A DNA stretch of 64,000 bases from Leptasterias polaris (GCA_037783415.1 JAZGTN010000006.1:1302001-1366000); one strand, 5' to 3'; shown: positions 12,701-27,700, counted from the stretch's first letter. Notes: a model not told the origin generated them from the letters alone. Translations and numbers: made by a program.

Positions 12701-15700
12701 GAATCAGGGAAAAGGCTTCAGCAACTGGATCAAAATGGACTACACTGCTGGTCCAGAAGTTTTTATTCAAATAGTTTTTAAATCACTCCACCAGAGTTTA
12801 TGCAATAAATGTGTGTGGGTAGAAAGAAACAGAAAAACTGGTCACCAAACAAAAGCTACTGGTAGATCACACTCACTCTTATACAGGGTACCGCCTGCCA
12901 ATGAATGCTCTGATTGGTCCTTGAATGAATACAATGGTTCTTCCAAAAGACCCTGATTGGCTGAGGAATAATTGAAATGCATGGAGGCAGATATTATGCA
13001 AATAAGGCACTTAAAGAAGGAAAAAAGAAAGGGAAAAAAATAAATCAAAAAAATAAATCATGTTATCTGTCGGGCCGTGTGTGGCTAAACTGACATTTCC
13101 AAATGCCACCGTGTCGGTAAGCGTTGTTTATTCAAAAGATCCGTATTTACTGCAATTTCCTTCCTTACAGTGGAAGCCATCGACGCTGAAGTACAGCGGA
13201 GAGAGAGAGCAGGGATGCCATATATTGATTGCTCTCCAAGAAAAATTAATTAACTTCTCATACTGTACAATATCAACGATGATGTTTATGCAGTCGTCCC
13301 TACTGCCGTTATACATGACTCAATTTAGTTCATGATTTCAAGGTGTTGGTATTGGCCTACATTGAACGGACAAAGAAGGGAGAAAAAAAAAAAGGGAGAA
13401 AAAAAAGAAAAGAAAAAAAGACTGAACGCCACATGAAGCCTTTTCCCAAACTCTTTATATAACAATGACTGACTGACAGTAAAACAAAGAAAACATGTGG
13501 ACATGGTGGTAACGTTAGGCTGTAAACAGAACATCTAAAGAACACACTCAGCAACAGCAAACAAAATGTTGTGCTTGTACAAGATGTAAACAATTCAGAG
13601 AACCACAAAAAGGTACAATCAACCAAGTTTGGTAGGAAAAACAGTTGCAGTGATACAATTTAAACAAATGGTCTACACAAAACATTCTACACAACAGAAA
13701 AGAAGAACAAAAAATACAAATATAAGTAAATCTTCACGGTATCACGTAACCCAATAAAGATTTTGAAAACACAAAGCACACAAAAAAATCATTCAGAAGC
13801 CGAACAATTAATAAAAATAAACAAATCACTGACAAACAAGTAAATAAACAACAACAATACAGATCAGACCAATCGTACCCCTAAAAACCATAGACTGACC
13901 TAAAACAATCATTTTGTTTTTTTAATTTCTGGGTAATTGTCAAGTTTTTTTGCCCCATTCCCCCTCCATCCCTCCAGTTCAAACATCTGTATAGGATTTC
14001 ACATCTAAGGTCTTGACGTAAAAAGTATGATGTCAGTGTATATTGCTGCTTCAATTGGCACACGTTAATTCCGCCTGAATCTCTCGTCGGGTCGGTGAAA
14101 TTCGCCAATTAAGGAATGCTCAGTTTGTTATAGACCACTGAAGCTAATCCGGGCTCTTCGACTTTCATGCATTTGAAACCCATGATGCTTTCACATCCAA
14201 AAGGAAGCACAAATTATTCTTTGATATGATACAATGGTGTTTTGTCTGCAATCAGCATATTGGTTTCCGGCTGCTATGGCAACAGCACTTTGTTATCTCA
14301 CAGCTTCAGTTTGGACTCACCTGTATTTCCCATTCCTTGTAATGACTGGTTGGCAGCAGCTGCTGCTGCTGCCGCCGCTGCCGCTGCAGCAACGCCTGCC
14401 CCACTCGTATTCTGACTAGCCAACGCTGAAAAATAATCAAGGCACATATACACAAATTGTTTGAAATGCATATAATCAATTCCTTGCTCTATGATCAATC
14501 CAAACTAATTCAATGATGCTCCCAAAGGAGGTTAAAAGCCAAATTAATGTATCCTCTCCGACTATTTCCCTTGGCAAATTAATTTATTTAGCACAAATTC
14601 AGGCCTAGCCCAGACGTTTCTTGCAATACAAATACATGTCTGTATTTATATCTGTGAGTGTTCTTTATATTCATACCTCCCTCTGGGCAGGGTTTGCCCT
14701 TGGCTGTTTAAGTGACTGGCCAGCAGGTCCAGTTAGCTTGTCATTTTCACTAGTCCCCCAGCTTTTTTAACAAGTCCATATCTCATATTAAATCGGGATG
14801 CATTTCATCATTGAACAAGCCAGCCGGACCATTTATAGTGAATTTCGACTGATCCTCTGGTGTAGCATTTGGCCCGGCCGGACCACTGATAAGGAAGAAT
14901 GCTGCCGGTAACTCCACACTTATTCTTTAAGCACTTAGAACTAAAAAGGGTTTCAGAATGAAGAAAATGTCTAAAAAATAGTCTGGTGCCTCTCTAGATG
15001 TGATAACCCACATTATTAGCTCTGTTCATTTCAGCCGTTTGGGAACTTGACTCCACTTTCGCAATAATTAGAGTGTGTACAAGTCTAGGAGAATGAAACA
15101 GGCTAACATCTGAAACAGACCGGTGCCTCTAGATGTGATAACCTACTTGATTAGCACTTCCCACCCTACCCTCAGGGAACCTGACACCACTTTTTTCACA
15201 TTAACAGTGTAGAATAAAACTGCGGCTCGGCTAATTTTAAAAACAGGTAAAGAAAGAAAGAACAAAATCACCAAAACCACCAAACCAGACTGGACCCTTA
15301 GATGTGATAAGCAAATATCCTCTTGGAACTTGACACTTAGTTTGAATGAAGATCTGTATACATTTCAGAATGAGGCAAATATCCAAAATAGTCTGGCACC
15401 TCCAGATGTGATAACCCACTTCATTAACACTCTCCAGCACACCCTCAGGGAACCTGACACCAACATACAGGAAGACATGTTGAGTAATTTTCTGGATGCG
15501 GGAGTGTGTGGGCATAAGGTGAGGTGATCTACAGCCAGGGCTACTGTATCTTGGCACTGCTCACTTACTTGCTAATTGTTGCATGCCGTTCAAAGCCCCA
15601 AAGTTTCCTGTCTGGGTTGCATTTTGCATAAGATTCACTAACATCTGCACAGGTAGGAAGAGAAGGGAAAGAACTTGCATGAATTAAAAGTTGTGACATC

Positions 15701-18700
15701 GTTTTAATTTTGTTAAGAAATGCTGATTTATAGGCCAAATTATAAAGAAAGACACAATATAAGTCACATGTGAAAGTTTCAGCTGAATACAGTGTCTACT
15801 TTCTGAGAAAACAGCAAAAAACTGTCACAGTATTTTCAAACGACAGTCGTATCCATCCTTGTTTAGAGAAGTCAGAGCAGGTCACAATCGCATCTCTGGC
15901 TGCACCAATGGCATCTCTGGCTGCACCAATGGCATCTCTGGCTGCACCAATGGCATCTCTGGCTGCACCAATGGCATCTCTGGCTGCACCAATGGCATCT
16001 CTGGCTGCACCAATGGCATCTCTGGCTGCACCAATCGCATCTCATGCATGAATCGTTTCATGTTTTGGGGTAAAAAATTATCCAAATCATATTACTCCGA
16101 AGGGAATCCTCAAAATAGTTAATACTATCACTATCTGCAGTGCTTCTCACCACGCAAGTTTTTAAAGTCATAAATTTTTTGAGTGCTTACCAATCTACGA
16201 CCCTACCGTTTACCAATGCAAACTACAAAAATGCCTTAATATATTAAATGAAAACAACTTAGCAGAGACTAATTGCCCCATCAGAATATTTTTCCAAGGC
16301 CAATGTAATTTGTTTAAACAATTTTAGAACAAAAAATAAGAGCAAGGATAGCAAATTGCAAATCTTGTTTCCATAAATACGACAAGGCTAGTCTAGCATA
16401 ATGAAAATAGGGTTAATCATCGGCAATACATGTGAGTACCGGGTACTAAGAAATACTTGGACGAGTCCCTGAAGTGGACAACGGGGAAAAGAAGAACAAA
16501 AAAAACACCGACAGCAATTTAGTCCAAATCTTTTGGCCGGAATCGACTTATGACGGGGGAAATATAAACATCTTATGAAATTATGCAGTTGGGAATTGAA
16601 TCCAGCGCCGCCGACAACATCCTAGGGCAATCACTGATCAAGTTCCAAGGGTAAAATGTGGGTGGGTTTACTGGTGAAGCGGAAAACGCTAACAATGACA
16701 ATATCTAATTTCACTCATGTTAGCAAAGGAAAGGATAACAAATCCAGCATGAAAAAAATTAAAATAAAACATATCTACGTTGATCCAAAATCCAGCTTAG
16801 TTGTGCATTTAATCTATTGCGCATGTGATGACTGACCCACCCCTCTCCGCAGAATGGACTGCTCCACCCCACTCTCTCTCAATGTCGAGTTTATTTTGCA
16901 TATTCATGTAAGTCACAACTGTCATTAACAAGCCCTCCAGTGACAGGTGCTGCTGGTCCAATCATACCAAACATATGCAAATGAATCAATAGTCCCGCCC
17001 CCCAAGGGACGCTATACACTGGGTATTTATGTCTTCAAACATTACCTGGAGGAAAGCCTTGTATAGGGTTACCACTTCTTGCTATGTCAAGTGTTGTGTA
17101 CACAGGGGTGCCATGGATGCTATTTTATTATATATACATCAGAAGCAGGTGACCTTCAAGTGCTGTTCCCTCTCAACTTAAGGAATGGGATTACTGAGTG
17201 TGGATGCCCCATCCTTCCTCCCCCCCCCCCCCCCCCCCCCCCCCATCTTGGGCAACTCAAATTTGATGTGTGGATGTGTGGGGGAGCAAATAATTTAGAA
17301 TAGGTGGCAATTTCAGACAAAAAATCATTAGCCTTTTTGAGATATATTTATTAATGTCACATAGACATCACAAAGCGCTGTACAATGGTGGATACTATAG
17401 GAGTGCACAGTTAAGTTTGAGTGCACAGTTAAGTTTGGGTGCACACAGGCAAATTTACCCAAACCAAATAGCGTATTAGTGCTGTGTCTACTACATGTAC
17501 ATGTACATCACAAAATGGCTTATTACATTTGTGTGATCTGCTTTTAAAAAAAAGGATGTATAGTAAGGATGATTTTTGTGCAATGCATATGTATAGTCAG
17601 ATCTGTTGTGTACTTTTGTTCAAGTATTCGGGATTAGCAAAACTATACAATTTGGGAATCTGTATAGCATACTAAATCAGACACCAATGTTTCTATTTTC
17701 TCCGAGATGTACATGGCAGTCGTCTTGAAATTTTTAAAATGGCTACCCAAAATTAATAAATCATTTTATTTCTTAACTTGACAGCATTGAGATCAATAAT
17801 TATTATACCCCAATAGTTTTTCAAAGTTATTTGCGCTATTAATTATTTTCAAGAGCTTAACTCTTGCCAACTTTCTCGTGATTTGGAGAGGGCCTTGGTT
17901 TGACTACTAATGCACCAAACCGTCACTACAGACTTTGGGTAAACATGGAGGGGGCATTTGGTATGAGGAAAATTAGCATGACACGTTCCCACCTCCAGGT
18001 AGCATTCTATCTTCTTGTAATTTACTTATAAACAGCTTAAATTTATTCAGTTTTTATTCTTTTTTTCGTTTGGGTGAATTCAGCTGCAGTTAATACGACA
18101 GCCGTTTAGGAGTAACGGATGGTCTTGAAATGTGAAGAGAGGAGACCGAAGCTTTGTTGCTTGGAAACCATTGCTGTGAGTTTCTTTGATTGCGACAAAT
18201 CAGAAATTGGCCTATTTATATTGACAAAAGAGTACATTTGGTGCAGGAAGTGGCTGCAATTATGTCGGAAATGAGACTAGAGTCATGTGGTACTTTATGT
18301 GATTTGTGTCTATTTCTGTCCAGTCGCCAGACTGGAATACATCATGTCGCTTCTATAATGTCTGGTCGCCAGACTGGAACACATCATGTAGCGTCTATGC
18401 CGATGGGAGAAATGATTTATAGAGGGAGATCCCGTTTCAAAATTTCCATGAAATTCATTCAAACTTGTTTTGACGGAATGGCACAAGGTTGCTTTTTGGA
18501 ACTACACATAATGTACACTCATTCAAACTCTTCATTTCCCAAGACAATAGCATAAAACTTATTTACCAATGCAAAATTTCAAAGGCGAGTGTTGTTTTTA
18601 CACATGTTATGTGCTTACTTATTTCACTTGCCCACGCAAAGCTAACAATCTAGGATTTGTGGGCATTTTTCTCGAAGATTGTTTACAAACCCTGTGTCAA

Positions 18701-21700
18701 CTTGCCCAATTAATCCTGGAAGAATCTCTAAAATTACTATATAATGGAGAGAAGATTGACACAATCAATGCGCGTATCTCTAGTCCTTAACGCACACACA
18801 TTACATCATTTATTTACTTGGGTTTACATGAAGAGAGCAATTAATTATTCCGCCGGTCTTCCCGCCCGGCCCAAGCCTATATCCCACTGCAACTGTGTGT
18901 AGCTTTACTTTAGTATGCATGTAAAAATTGTCCCTCAGCCAATTTTTTACTAAGGACAGTTAGTCAATACCATTACCGACAGAAATATGGATTTCAGCTA
19001 GGACAACAGTGGCCCTGAGGAACTGAGTAAGGGAATGATGATAATTCATTTGCATTCTGATCATATTGTTGCGATGGGGAGAATTGTCTAGGGAGACTGG
19101 TGGGGGGGGGGGGGGGGGGGGGGGAGGGGATAAGGGATGCGGAGAGGAGGGGTGGAAACAGGGATGAGGAAGCTAGGGTAATGAAGAGGATGCCGAGGTA
19201 GGAAGATTAGGAAAGAGAAAAGCAGACGGAGAGGAAGATGAGAAATGAGAAGAGACTGAGAGGAGGGAGGGGGTGGGCGAGACGGGGGAAAAGAATGACA
19301 AACGAGAAATTAGAGAGGGGACTCTCATCGGGGGATGAAGCCTTACTTAAAGATGACAATGAGGAAACACTTAAAGATGACAATGAGGAAACACTTCAAG
19401 ATGAAAAGGGATATCCTGAGGAGCAGGGCCAGGCAGAAGGAAGATGCTGGGATATCAAATGATGAAGGAAATGAGAAACTAAATAACACAAGGCGGCAGC
19501 GACAAGAATACCCATGAAAAAAAAAAAAAAAAATAGAAAAAAAGATCAAAGGGCAGCTAAATAAGCATTCATTTACAAGAAGGGCAGCTGATAAAAGATA
19601 ATTTTGTGCGGCCAAAGAGTAGAAAGGGCCCCGCAATGTGGTAAGATGGCAAGATGAGACGACTGCAAAGCGTAGACAATGATGGCGACAGGGAGAGGAC
19701 AGAGCATGAGACATCAGGATGCATAAGGTCATAAAGATTGACCTATTTGATGATACAGGTAATTCCAGAGGGGGAAAGCTCACGGCATCGGGTCTGGAAG
19801 GTATGTGCAGCCTCAAAGTCGAGACCATAACGGACATACAATGACAGATAAGTACTCTGGCTGTATACTGAGACACAACGACCACTTCTCTGTGGTATAA
19901 TACGCACACTTAAAGAGAAAGATCAACATAAACGCAGAAATTTAACCCATTCCTTAATTTACCACAAAAACTAACCCTTTAGATTTTATTTTACTGAAAT
20001 ATTATCCGGAAATAGTATACTTGAGCTTGTGTCTTTAATAACAATGAAACACTCCTGTCAAAAACTCAAATGGAACACCATTCAAATAAATTTACAGGAA
20101 CAATTGCACATAAACCGATACTTTAAATATTTTAAACCATCGTGAACCTCAACCCCAGACACTCATGTAAAAGGAAAGTAAATATCAGAAACATAGAACC
20201 ATTCAAATTTTATATAATAAAACAAATATATATATATCATAATTAATATTCAATTTCATCAGTTTGGCAAATGTAACTAAACAATTGTTTGTAAGTTCAT
20301 TTCCCTGTGAGGAAAAATAAAAAACTATTTGTAAAAATTGTTTCAGGTGTTTCGTGATGAAAATACTGTCATTACCAGATCTTAAAAGGTTTAACTGTTT
20401 GTCACCAAATCAAGAAAGCAAAATATTTTTTTTGCAATTACTGGTTATTGAAGGTCATTTTCATAATTTGTTTTCCCTCCTAATGAGCTTCTACACCCTT
20501 AAGCATGATTTTGCAACAGCTAGGCCAAGGTTTTTATTATCTCATTGCCCGACCAACCGTGTGTTCAAAGTCCTTCTCATTTTATTAACACAACAATACT
20601 GGCAGCTTATTACCTTTTAACCACAGGGGCTCTAAAAATAACATTGGCCAGGTCAAGGTGATAAAAAAAAAAAAAAGAGGCAACTCTTGAACTGTATGAA
20701 ATATGAAATTATGTGTGGTGACCAAAACACATCAAGTGAATTAGATATGCAATTATGTCTAGTGACACGTGTATAAAAATACGTACACATGGGTGGTCTG
20801 CCAAGTTAGCTACCTTAGAAAGTGTATACAGTCAAGCTTAAACGCTGTCGAATTACGAATGGTTTCACACTGGCTTTGTCCCAGCAGTCCATGCTATATA
20901 TATATTATGTGAAGACATTTCTCTTTATTATAAACATCAAATTAATTCAAAACTGATTTGTTTTAACCTTAGTTTGAGTACAAGTATCCCCCTGACCCCC
21001 ACTGTCAGTGACACTTGAATGTCTCTTCTTAAATTTTGGAAAGGCCATTTTAAATTCCAGTAGTCTCCGAGATTGGCTCCCTCCTTACCTTAGAAATACT
21101 GACCAGGCAACTTGTATCCAATGTTGAACCAGCAGATATAACAACAGCTGTAATCCTAAATTAAACAGTCTGCTTGACCACAAATGTTACCTTTTATATC
21201 TGTGATTTTGTGGCTGACCAAGTTTTTCAGTTTTTAAAGTCTTTGAAGCTCCTTAATCACTTTACCTTGTGTTTGTGTTTTAATGAAAAAAGAAAGAAAA
21301 AAGAAGAAAAGAAATTCCTTGTGCTGTTCAAAATTTCAAAATCATTTAACGTTTTTAATCTCTGTGTGCACCTGTAATTCAGCTTTTGGCCATCATCTTT
21401 TCACTTAAACCATATTGCCCAGTGTTTTGCCCTTGGTGTCCCTCATACTATAGAGAAAGGCTCATACACGATCTCACGGACTTTCTGAATTTTTGGGAAG
21501 ACGTTGTTCTCGGGAAAACTGCATGGCCATTTCAGGCCTGGTCACATAGTTCAAATGCCATCAATTGCAGAAAATGATTCGTGTTCTCTTCTGATTTCTC
21601 TCAATATAGGATGGAGGACTATTGGCAGCACCAATGAATAATCAGTCCATTCCAATCACCATGCCTCACAGTGCGCTTTCACAACCCTCCAAGAAACTGT

Positions 21701-24700
21701 CCACTACAAGAATTGACTCAGTGTCATCCCCATGGCAATATACAAATGATGGTGAGGAGATCCCGCACTGAAAACATCTCCAAATTAAAAATCTCTCCCA
21801 AGGAATCTCTCTCAAATGGGGGGTCGTTCAAGTCAGTCAGCAGGGCCGGTTTCCGAAGCTAAACAGACAGGGTGTTACGCGGTCACATTAACAAGCCCTA
21901 GGGGGGTGGGATTTGCCTTCCGACAAATGCTGTAATCTTTTAAGAGAATTTTCCACTACTCAAGATGAAGGGAGCATGAAAAAAGGTCTGCCGTGTTTCT
22001 CATTTTCAGATTCATCACCAACTCTTTACTCCATTACTCTGATCATTCGAGTCGATTAATAAAAACCTGATCAATCTGTCTGCTAAACAGAATAAGTAAA
22101 CACCTTGCAAATGGTTTTAAAACTCCTACGTTTCAAGGTCTCTTGGGAATTGGGATCACACTGCATTTAGATAACAAAAATAAACCTCAGGGAGAAAACA
22201 GCAGGTTTTTTCTTCTTCTCTGTGTTGGTGAAAAGTGGGGGAAGCTAGCACTCCATGCAGACGATGCCACCCAGGAGGAATTTCTGGTTTCTGCCCATCA
22301 CCCATGGTAATCATTAATTTTCTCATGCACATCAATGCCATTCAGTCGAGTCCCCGCCAACCATACAAGATAATCTATAGCCAGTCAAGTGACAATTTCA
22401 TTATGCTCTTGGCCTTCATTATGCTCTCAGCCACCCCACATCCCAGAGAATCAGCTCTCCCTTTATAGGAGAATGCGCTGTTAATATTATATATGATGAT
22501 TAGACTTAGTGCACGAGACGCCCATTTAACATCCATGACTTTTTATTTGTTTCCACAAAATGTCAACCCTCTCGGAGGGAATCTTCTGCATGGCTCCCCG
22601 GCGTGCACTCGTCACAGACACCGTTGTGAGCGGGGAGCTATTCCAGGGCTCCGAACAGCCTCGGTCCCCAGCCGCTTGAAGGCAGACGGCTGTCGGACAA
22701 TGTGTAATGAGTGAGGAAACACTGTGTTCAAAGCTGACAATAATGTAATTACTGCTGATGATTCAATACGCATGATGCCAAGGTATGCTCTGACGCGACA
22801 ATCCACTGTTGGCCATACGCCAACCACCCAAGAGATCTCTCTTTCTTCCATCTCCCTTTCCACTTTTCTTTCTTAAACAAGTGATAGCCAGCCATATGTA
22901 CTTAAAAAAGTAGATGGATTTATGTTTTAAGCATTGGAGAAACACCTAGAGTAATTTGAAAAAATGTAAGTATTTCTCATCGGAATTAAAGAGATCATCA
23001 ATACAGAACTCCAAAGCCACTTGCCCTTTTGAAGATTTCTATTTTTCAAAGCCATAAAATTTTGTTTTAATTCTTTCCTTATTTCATTTGGCCTAGAGCA
23101 AAAATTATACACAAAACGTAATCTGCATTAGGAAAAAAAAAAACCATAAAATAACCTTAAGAACATGGTACACTCGACGCAAACACAATTGATGCTGGTT
23201 ATATCAGGTGTAGCGTTCTTTTCCATTTTTGCAATTCTAAACAATAATAACATCTTGAGTGCAGTGCTGCAGTGGAAATAAGCCATCGACAACACCCACT
23301 CGAAACACAACACTCTTTCCCTCAGCCGGTACCCTGCAGCTCAGGGTCACCAGGGACACGAACTTATACCATGTTACCAGCAGGATACCAATCACCCAGA
23401 GGTCAGATTGGACAATACTGCACACAGTCTGAACACTGCTGGGTTACCAGTGCTCAAGCTGGGGCATCAAGCCGGCTCGGCAGCTAATACAAGTTCCTAG
23501 ACAAACAACGCTGAATCACAGAATATCACCATATATGAACAGGACAAAACATAGTCTGGCTACTAGTCAATTAAACATCACTAAAAAGGAAGATGAAGTC
23601 CATGTGTCAAACATGGAAACCATTATCAGATTTTTCTTTTTTTGCATTGCTATCTTAGACCCCTAACCTCACAAAAATGCCAGAGTTCTGAACTAGTTTT
23701 CTTTTGTGAGGTCGCATGCCATGCAGGCCAGGGTAGTTTTACACACATGGTATACTGCAGCAACCACACGTCACTATCTGTGAAAACTTAGTTTGTTTTC
23801 TTGTTCAAATCGCTAATTATACAAAGAAAATTAGAATCTCCTATGAATATAAACAGAGATGGGTCCACTGTTCTATGCACAGAGATGATCTCCGAGAGGA
23901 GATTTCACACCCCACTCCCTACCTGTAATGTTTAAAAACATCCCATCACTGTCTGAAGTGGGCGGGCAAAATCCCCCCCAATCCTTAAGGACAACCATTT
24001 CAATCATGTTAGGATTTAAACTCAATCTAAACGCTGACCTATACAGAGGTCTGATCCAGATTGAGACAGCTGACCTGACTAACTGGTCAACTCACAACCT
24101 TTTTTAATTCACATGACATGAGAATGCGACAGCAGATTTTTTTTTCTCTCTCTTTCTGTCTCTCTCCAAGACATTGTGAAGTTTTGACTTTACATTATTA
24201 CACAAAACAATAATAAACACAATTGGGTAAAAACACAAACTATATCACAATAATAATAATAACAGAGTACATTTATGATGCACCATGTCTCTGGCGCCGA
24301 AATATCAAATCTGGTGGAGCTTGTTAAGAATGACCAAATTGAGTAGGACTCGAACCTTATACCTCCATTGCACAAAAAAAAAATAATAATAATATAAGGT
24401 ATCTGAATCTGAAACTGCCCAATGTAGATGGGCCAGCTAGAGCCCCGCTGATGCAGTCGCAGCAGACTTTGCAATTTGCATTTAAATTGATGAAATTCTT
24501 GAATGCCGGCGCAAGAATGTCACAAATTAAAAAACACTAGTGTTTTTCCCCACACAATGATATTCCGACTGTCTACTCTATAACCACAGGGGGACTCCGC
24601 CGTGTCCCACATTCATTCCACAATCACGCAAATCAGGGTAATTACACTGCCGTTTCCGACAGTCACAAGTAGGTCTTGTTTTTTGGGGTTTTTTTTGGGG

Positions 24701-27700
24701 GGGGGGGGGTGTGAAGATATGTCCCCCTGACAGGTTAAAGTTGGTTCGTCATATTTGTTTTTAAAATTTGGGGTGGGGGTGGGGGGGGGGGCTGAGACAC
24801 TTCAGCACTTTCCTTCATGCAGTATCTTCCGAACCTTTTTGGTTTAAGGGAAGATCCATCTGCAGGTAAGGCTTCAGGGTGCTTTGGGGACAGGGCTGTT
24901 TGAGCGTCGACACTAATGCTATATTACAGCATTAGAGCTGCAGATGCAAATGAGCTTCTTATAGACAGTTGTTTGGGGGAGGGGGGGAGGGGGGTGGAAG
25001 GGAAATGGGTCCAGGTGAAGGCGTACTTTCCATTTGAGGCACCTGGGACAAAGGTATATTGGGAAAGGAGAGGAAGGAAGTGGGGAGGTGAAGAATTGTG
25101 AGGGGGCAGGGGAGGTGAAGAATTGTGAGGGGGCAGGAGAGTAGAGGCAATGCTCTTAGGAGGTGTACTCAAAACAACTCTATTTTATAGCAAGATTTCA
25201 AAGGACTTTTGAGCACTGTGTTTAAAAGCAATCACCACCGATGTAAATTTAGATGCAATTCAATATTCTGGTTGCGATGTCTTTTTTATTTTGAAATGAA
25301 TAAACCATTTATCTATCCGTCTACTTATCTAATCTTATCCCATTTTGCTAAGTTCATCAGCCAGCGACAACTGCAGTTGTATAACCAGCCCATAAGAACT
25401 CAATTTTGTTTCCTTCGTGTTCTGAAGTAACCCAAGTATGAAGGAAGCAGACACTAAAGCGTCTCGGCTTCTGGATATATTTCTTTCTTGTGACTGAGGG
25501 TGTTTTCTAAACTCCGGCTCCGGCGGCATTTTAAGACCGCGCATTTTAAGACCGCGTGCCAGAAGCAAAATACGCAAAAATAACTGTAGGAGTCCAAAAC
25601 CAAACCTGTTTTTTTCGAGGAAAAAAAGGCCTCATGTTTGAACGCACTTTGCCGGGCCTTTCAATGCAAAGTGTACTGAGGCATAATGGGACGAACTCGG
25701 GGGAAAAAAAATTATTGGGGATGGGAGTCAAATCACAAGGTGTGAAATTAACTTTGAACCATCGTCTGTCTTGGTTTGAGCACCTTATTGATTACCTGTA
25801 TAGAAGCTACCTGCTCCAAGGGGCTTGCCATGGGTCGATCCTTTAAAGGGAAGGTACAATATGATCACATTTACTCATTTTATTAGCGGCAAAATTTCAC
25901 TTGATGTATGCAATGAAACTGAAATGCTGGGTTGATGACAACTTATTCTACTGAGAAACTTCAAATTTCTCAAACATTGTGTTCGTCCAAATGTTCTAGA
26001 AAGCAGACAAAATCAGGTTGCTTTTTTTTCTTTTTAAAAAGCTCAAGCATTCCTTGAAATTTCAAAAAAGTCATAATTTTGATGTGGAAATATTTTTGGG
26101 AGTGCAATAAAAATGTCTTCAAATTGGAAGCTGCAGGTGTACCTCCTCTTTAATTGAACGACACATGCATGCCCATAGACCTTTATCATGGTGCGGCCAT
26201 CTTGAATTTCTCCCATTCAACTCAATGTTATCAAACTGAGGCCAGAAGGAGAAATAGTCTGGTTCCTTTTTGTACAGTGAATATCAGCATCTATTACTGT
26301 TACTGGATACAGGGAAAATGACCAAGATGGTGGCAGCATGATAAAGGTCTATCACCCCTAAAGGTTACCACATACAGAAATTGCTACAGGAAGACGTTGA
26401 ATTCTTCGAAACCCTTAAACAAAATGTGCACACAGGAGGACAAGAATCTCTATGGTTAATCCCAAATGTACATGCATGTCTCCAATGGAGGCACATCAAG
26501 TCAAGTCTCATAGCATTCCTGATACATTTCTTAGTATATCTGTACAGTTTTTTTTTCACTTGTTTCATTTGGTTGTGCAGTGCAGTGCATTGACACGGAT
26601 GCCAGGATTCGTGCACTTTCAGACCCTGCACTTTATCTATTATTGTCGTTGGGAGTCATCTTTGACAAGCTGTTGTATCTACACAGCATTTTAATTTCCT
26701 TGGCATACATTTGGCCAACACTGACCCTTAATACTTCCCTCATGAGACCATATTGACAAAAAACCTGACATTTCCACCATTTTCCCTTTTTAAAAACTTG
26801 CAAATGAACCCTTTAATGTCAAAACATCCAAAATTGGAAAAATGAGCGTGCAATGCTAGGAAGGAATAAGCGTTTCATTCGTGCCAGCCCCCAGGTGCGA
26901 AGGAACGGCAGCTGTTAAATGCCACAAGAGTGTGCATTCTGAACACTGAGGGGTTTTTCTTGTTGATGATGGGGGTTGGTTCTATCAAGCTATGGGGAAG
27001 ATCTAGGCAAAACATTGATTGAAGGCACTGAATTGGTGCAGTGGAGGTTGGGGGGGGGGGGGGGGGTTGAGAGCCAGGGGCACAGAGATTCAATGTAACC
27101 ACTGGCACAGAAATACAACCATAAAGACATTCCTGACAATCCGATGATATACATTTTTCATTTTTTACTTTATGTACTGTACTTTGGGGATCTGGTCTCT
27201 TGTATTTAAAAGAAAAATCACAAACACACACACCAAAAAATATCCCAGATTTTGCACTGTAACTGTTATTTGGCAAAACATGCAATCAACTTCTCAGTAA
27301 AATATAAATATAGAAAATATGTCAAGGATGTAAAATCTTGCCTAATAATGAAAAGCAAACAAGATGGTAAAGGAGCATGGAACATATGTGTGTCTGGAAA
27401 GCTGCACTGATTAAGCGCTGAGTCTCCCAAGGTTTTAATGTCTGGGGCAGTCAGTCGCAATCCTCAGACCTGAGATCAAGGAAGATTTTAGGTCTGGCAT
27501 CAGCGCAAAGCTAATGTGGTTTAGTCTTCAAGGAGCTCTAGATGGGAATTTTCAAAGAATGGAGGTCAGGAGGTTTTTCAGGATGCAGATGCATTACGCA
27601 AATGATGTTTCAAGAATGTTCTCTTCAAAACAAATTTGGAGTGAACAAGGAAAAATTGACTAGAGCGGGACTTGAGTATGCGACCTCCGAAAACTTGTTG

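Larger units (their letters stand above)
9375..14320 (-). other. CELF intron 8 (4.9 kb)
   Basis: Holds a 1.1-kb inverted-repeat transposon (10496-11593) and the first copy of the ATAGACCTTTCTATTG element (11864-12158). The remainder is AT-rich with no gene recognised. Confidence 0.75.
14426..15568 (-). other. CELF intron 7 (1.1 kb), mostly repeats
   Basis: Contains family H copy 1 (14687-14890) and a diverged four-copy tandem array (14945-15480). Confidence 0.8.

Noticed and set aside
15770..16122. Overlapping open frames with repetitive peptides
   Set aside because: They are produced by a 21-bp minisatellite, whose period is divisible by three, so several frames stay open at once.
19343..19909. 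188-codon minus-strand frame
   Set aside because: It partly overlaps purine-rich low-complexity sequence and a direct duplication, and shows no recognisable domain.
23237..23425. Hydrophobic minus-strand frame resembling a membrane segment
   Set aside because: Single short frame, no splice context, no repeat of the pattern nearby.
24330..24475. B-box-like GGTTCGAGTCC on the minus strand
   Set aside because: No A-box at the right distance upstream; interrupted by poly-T and ATT repeats.
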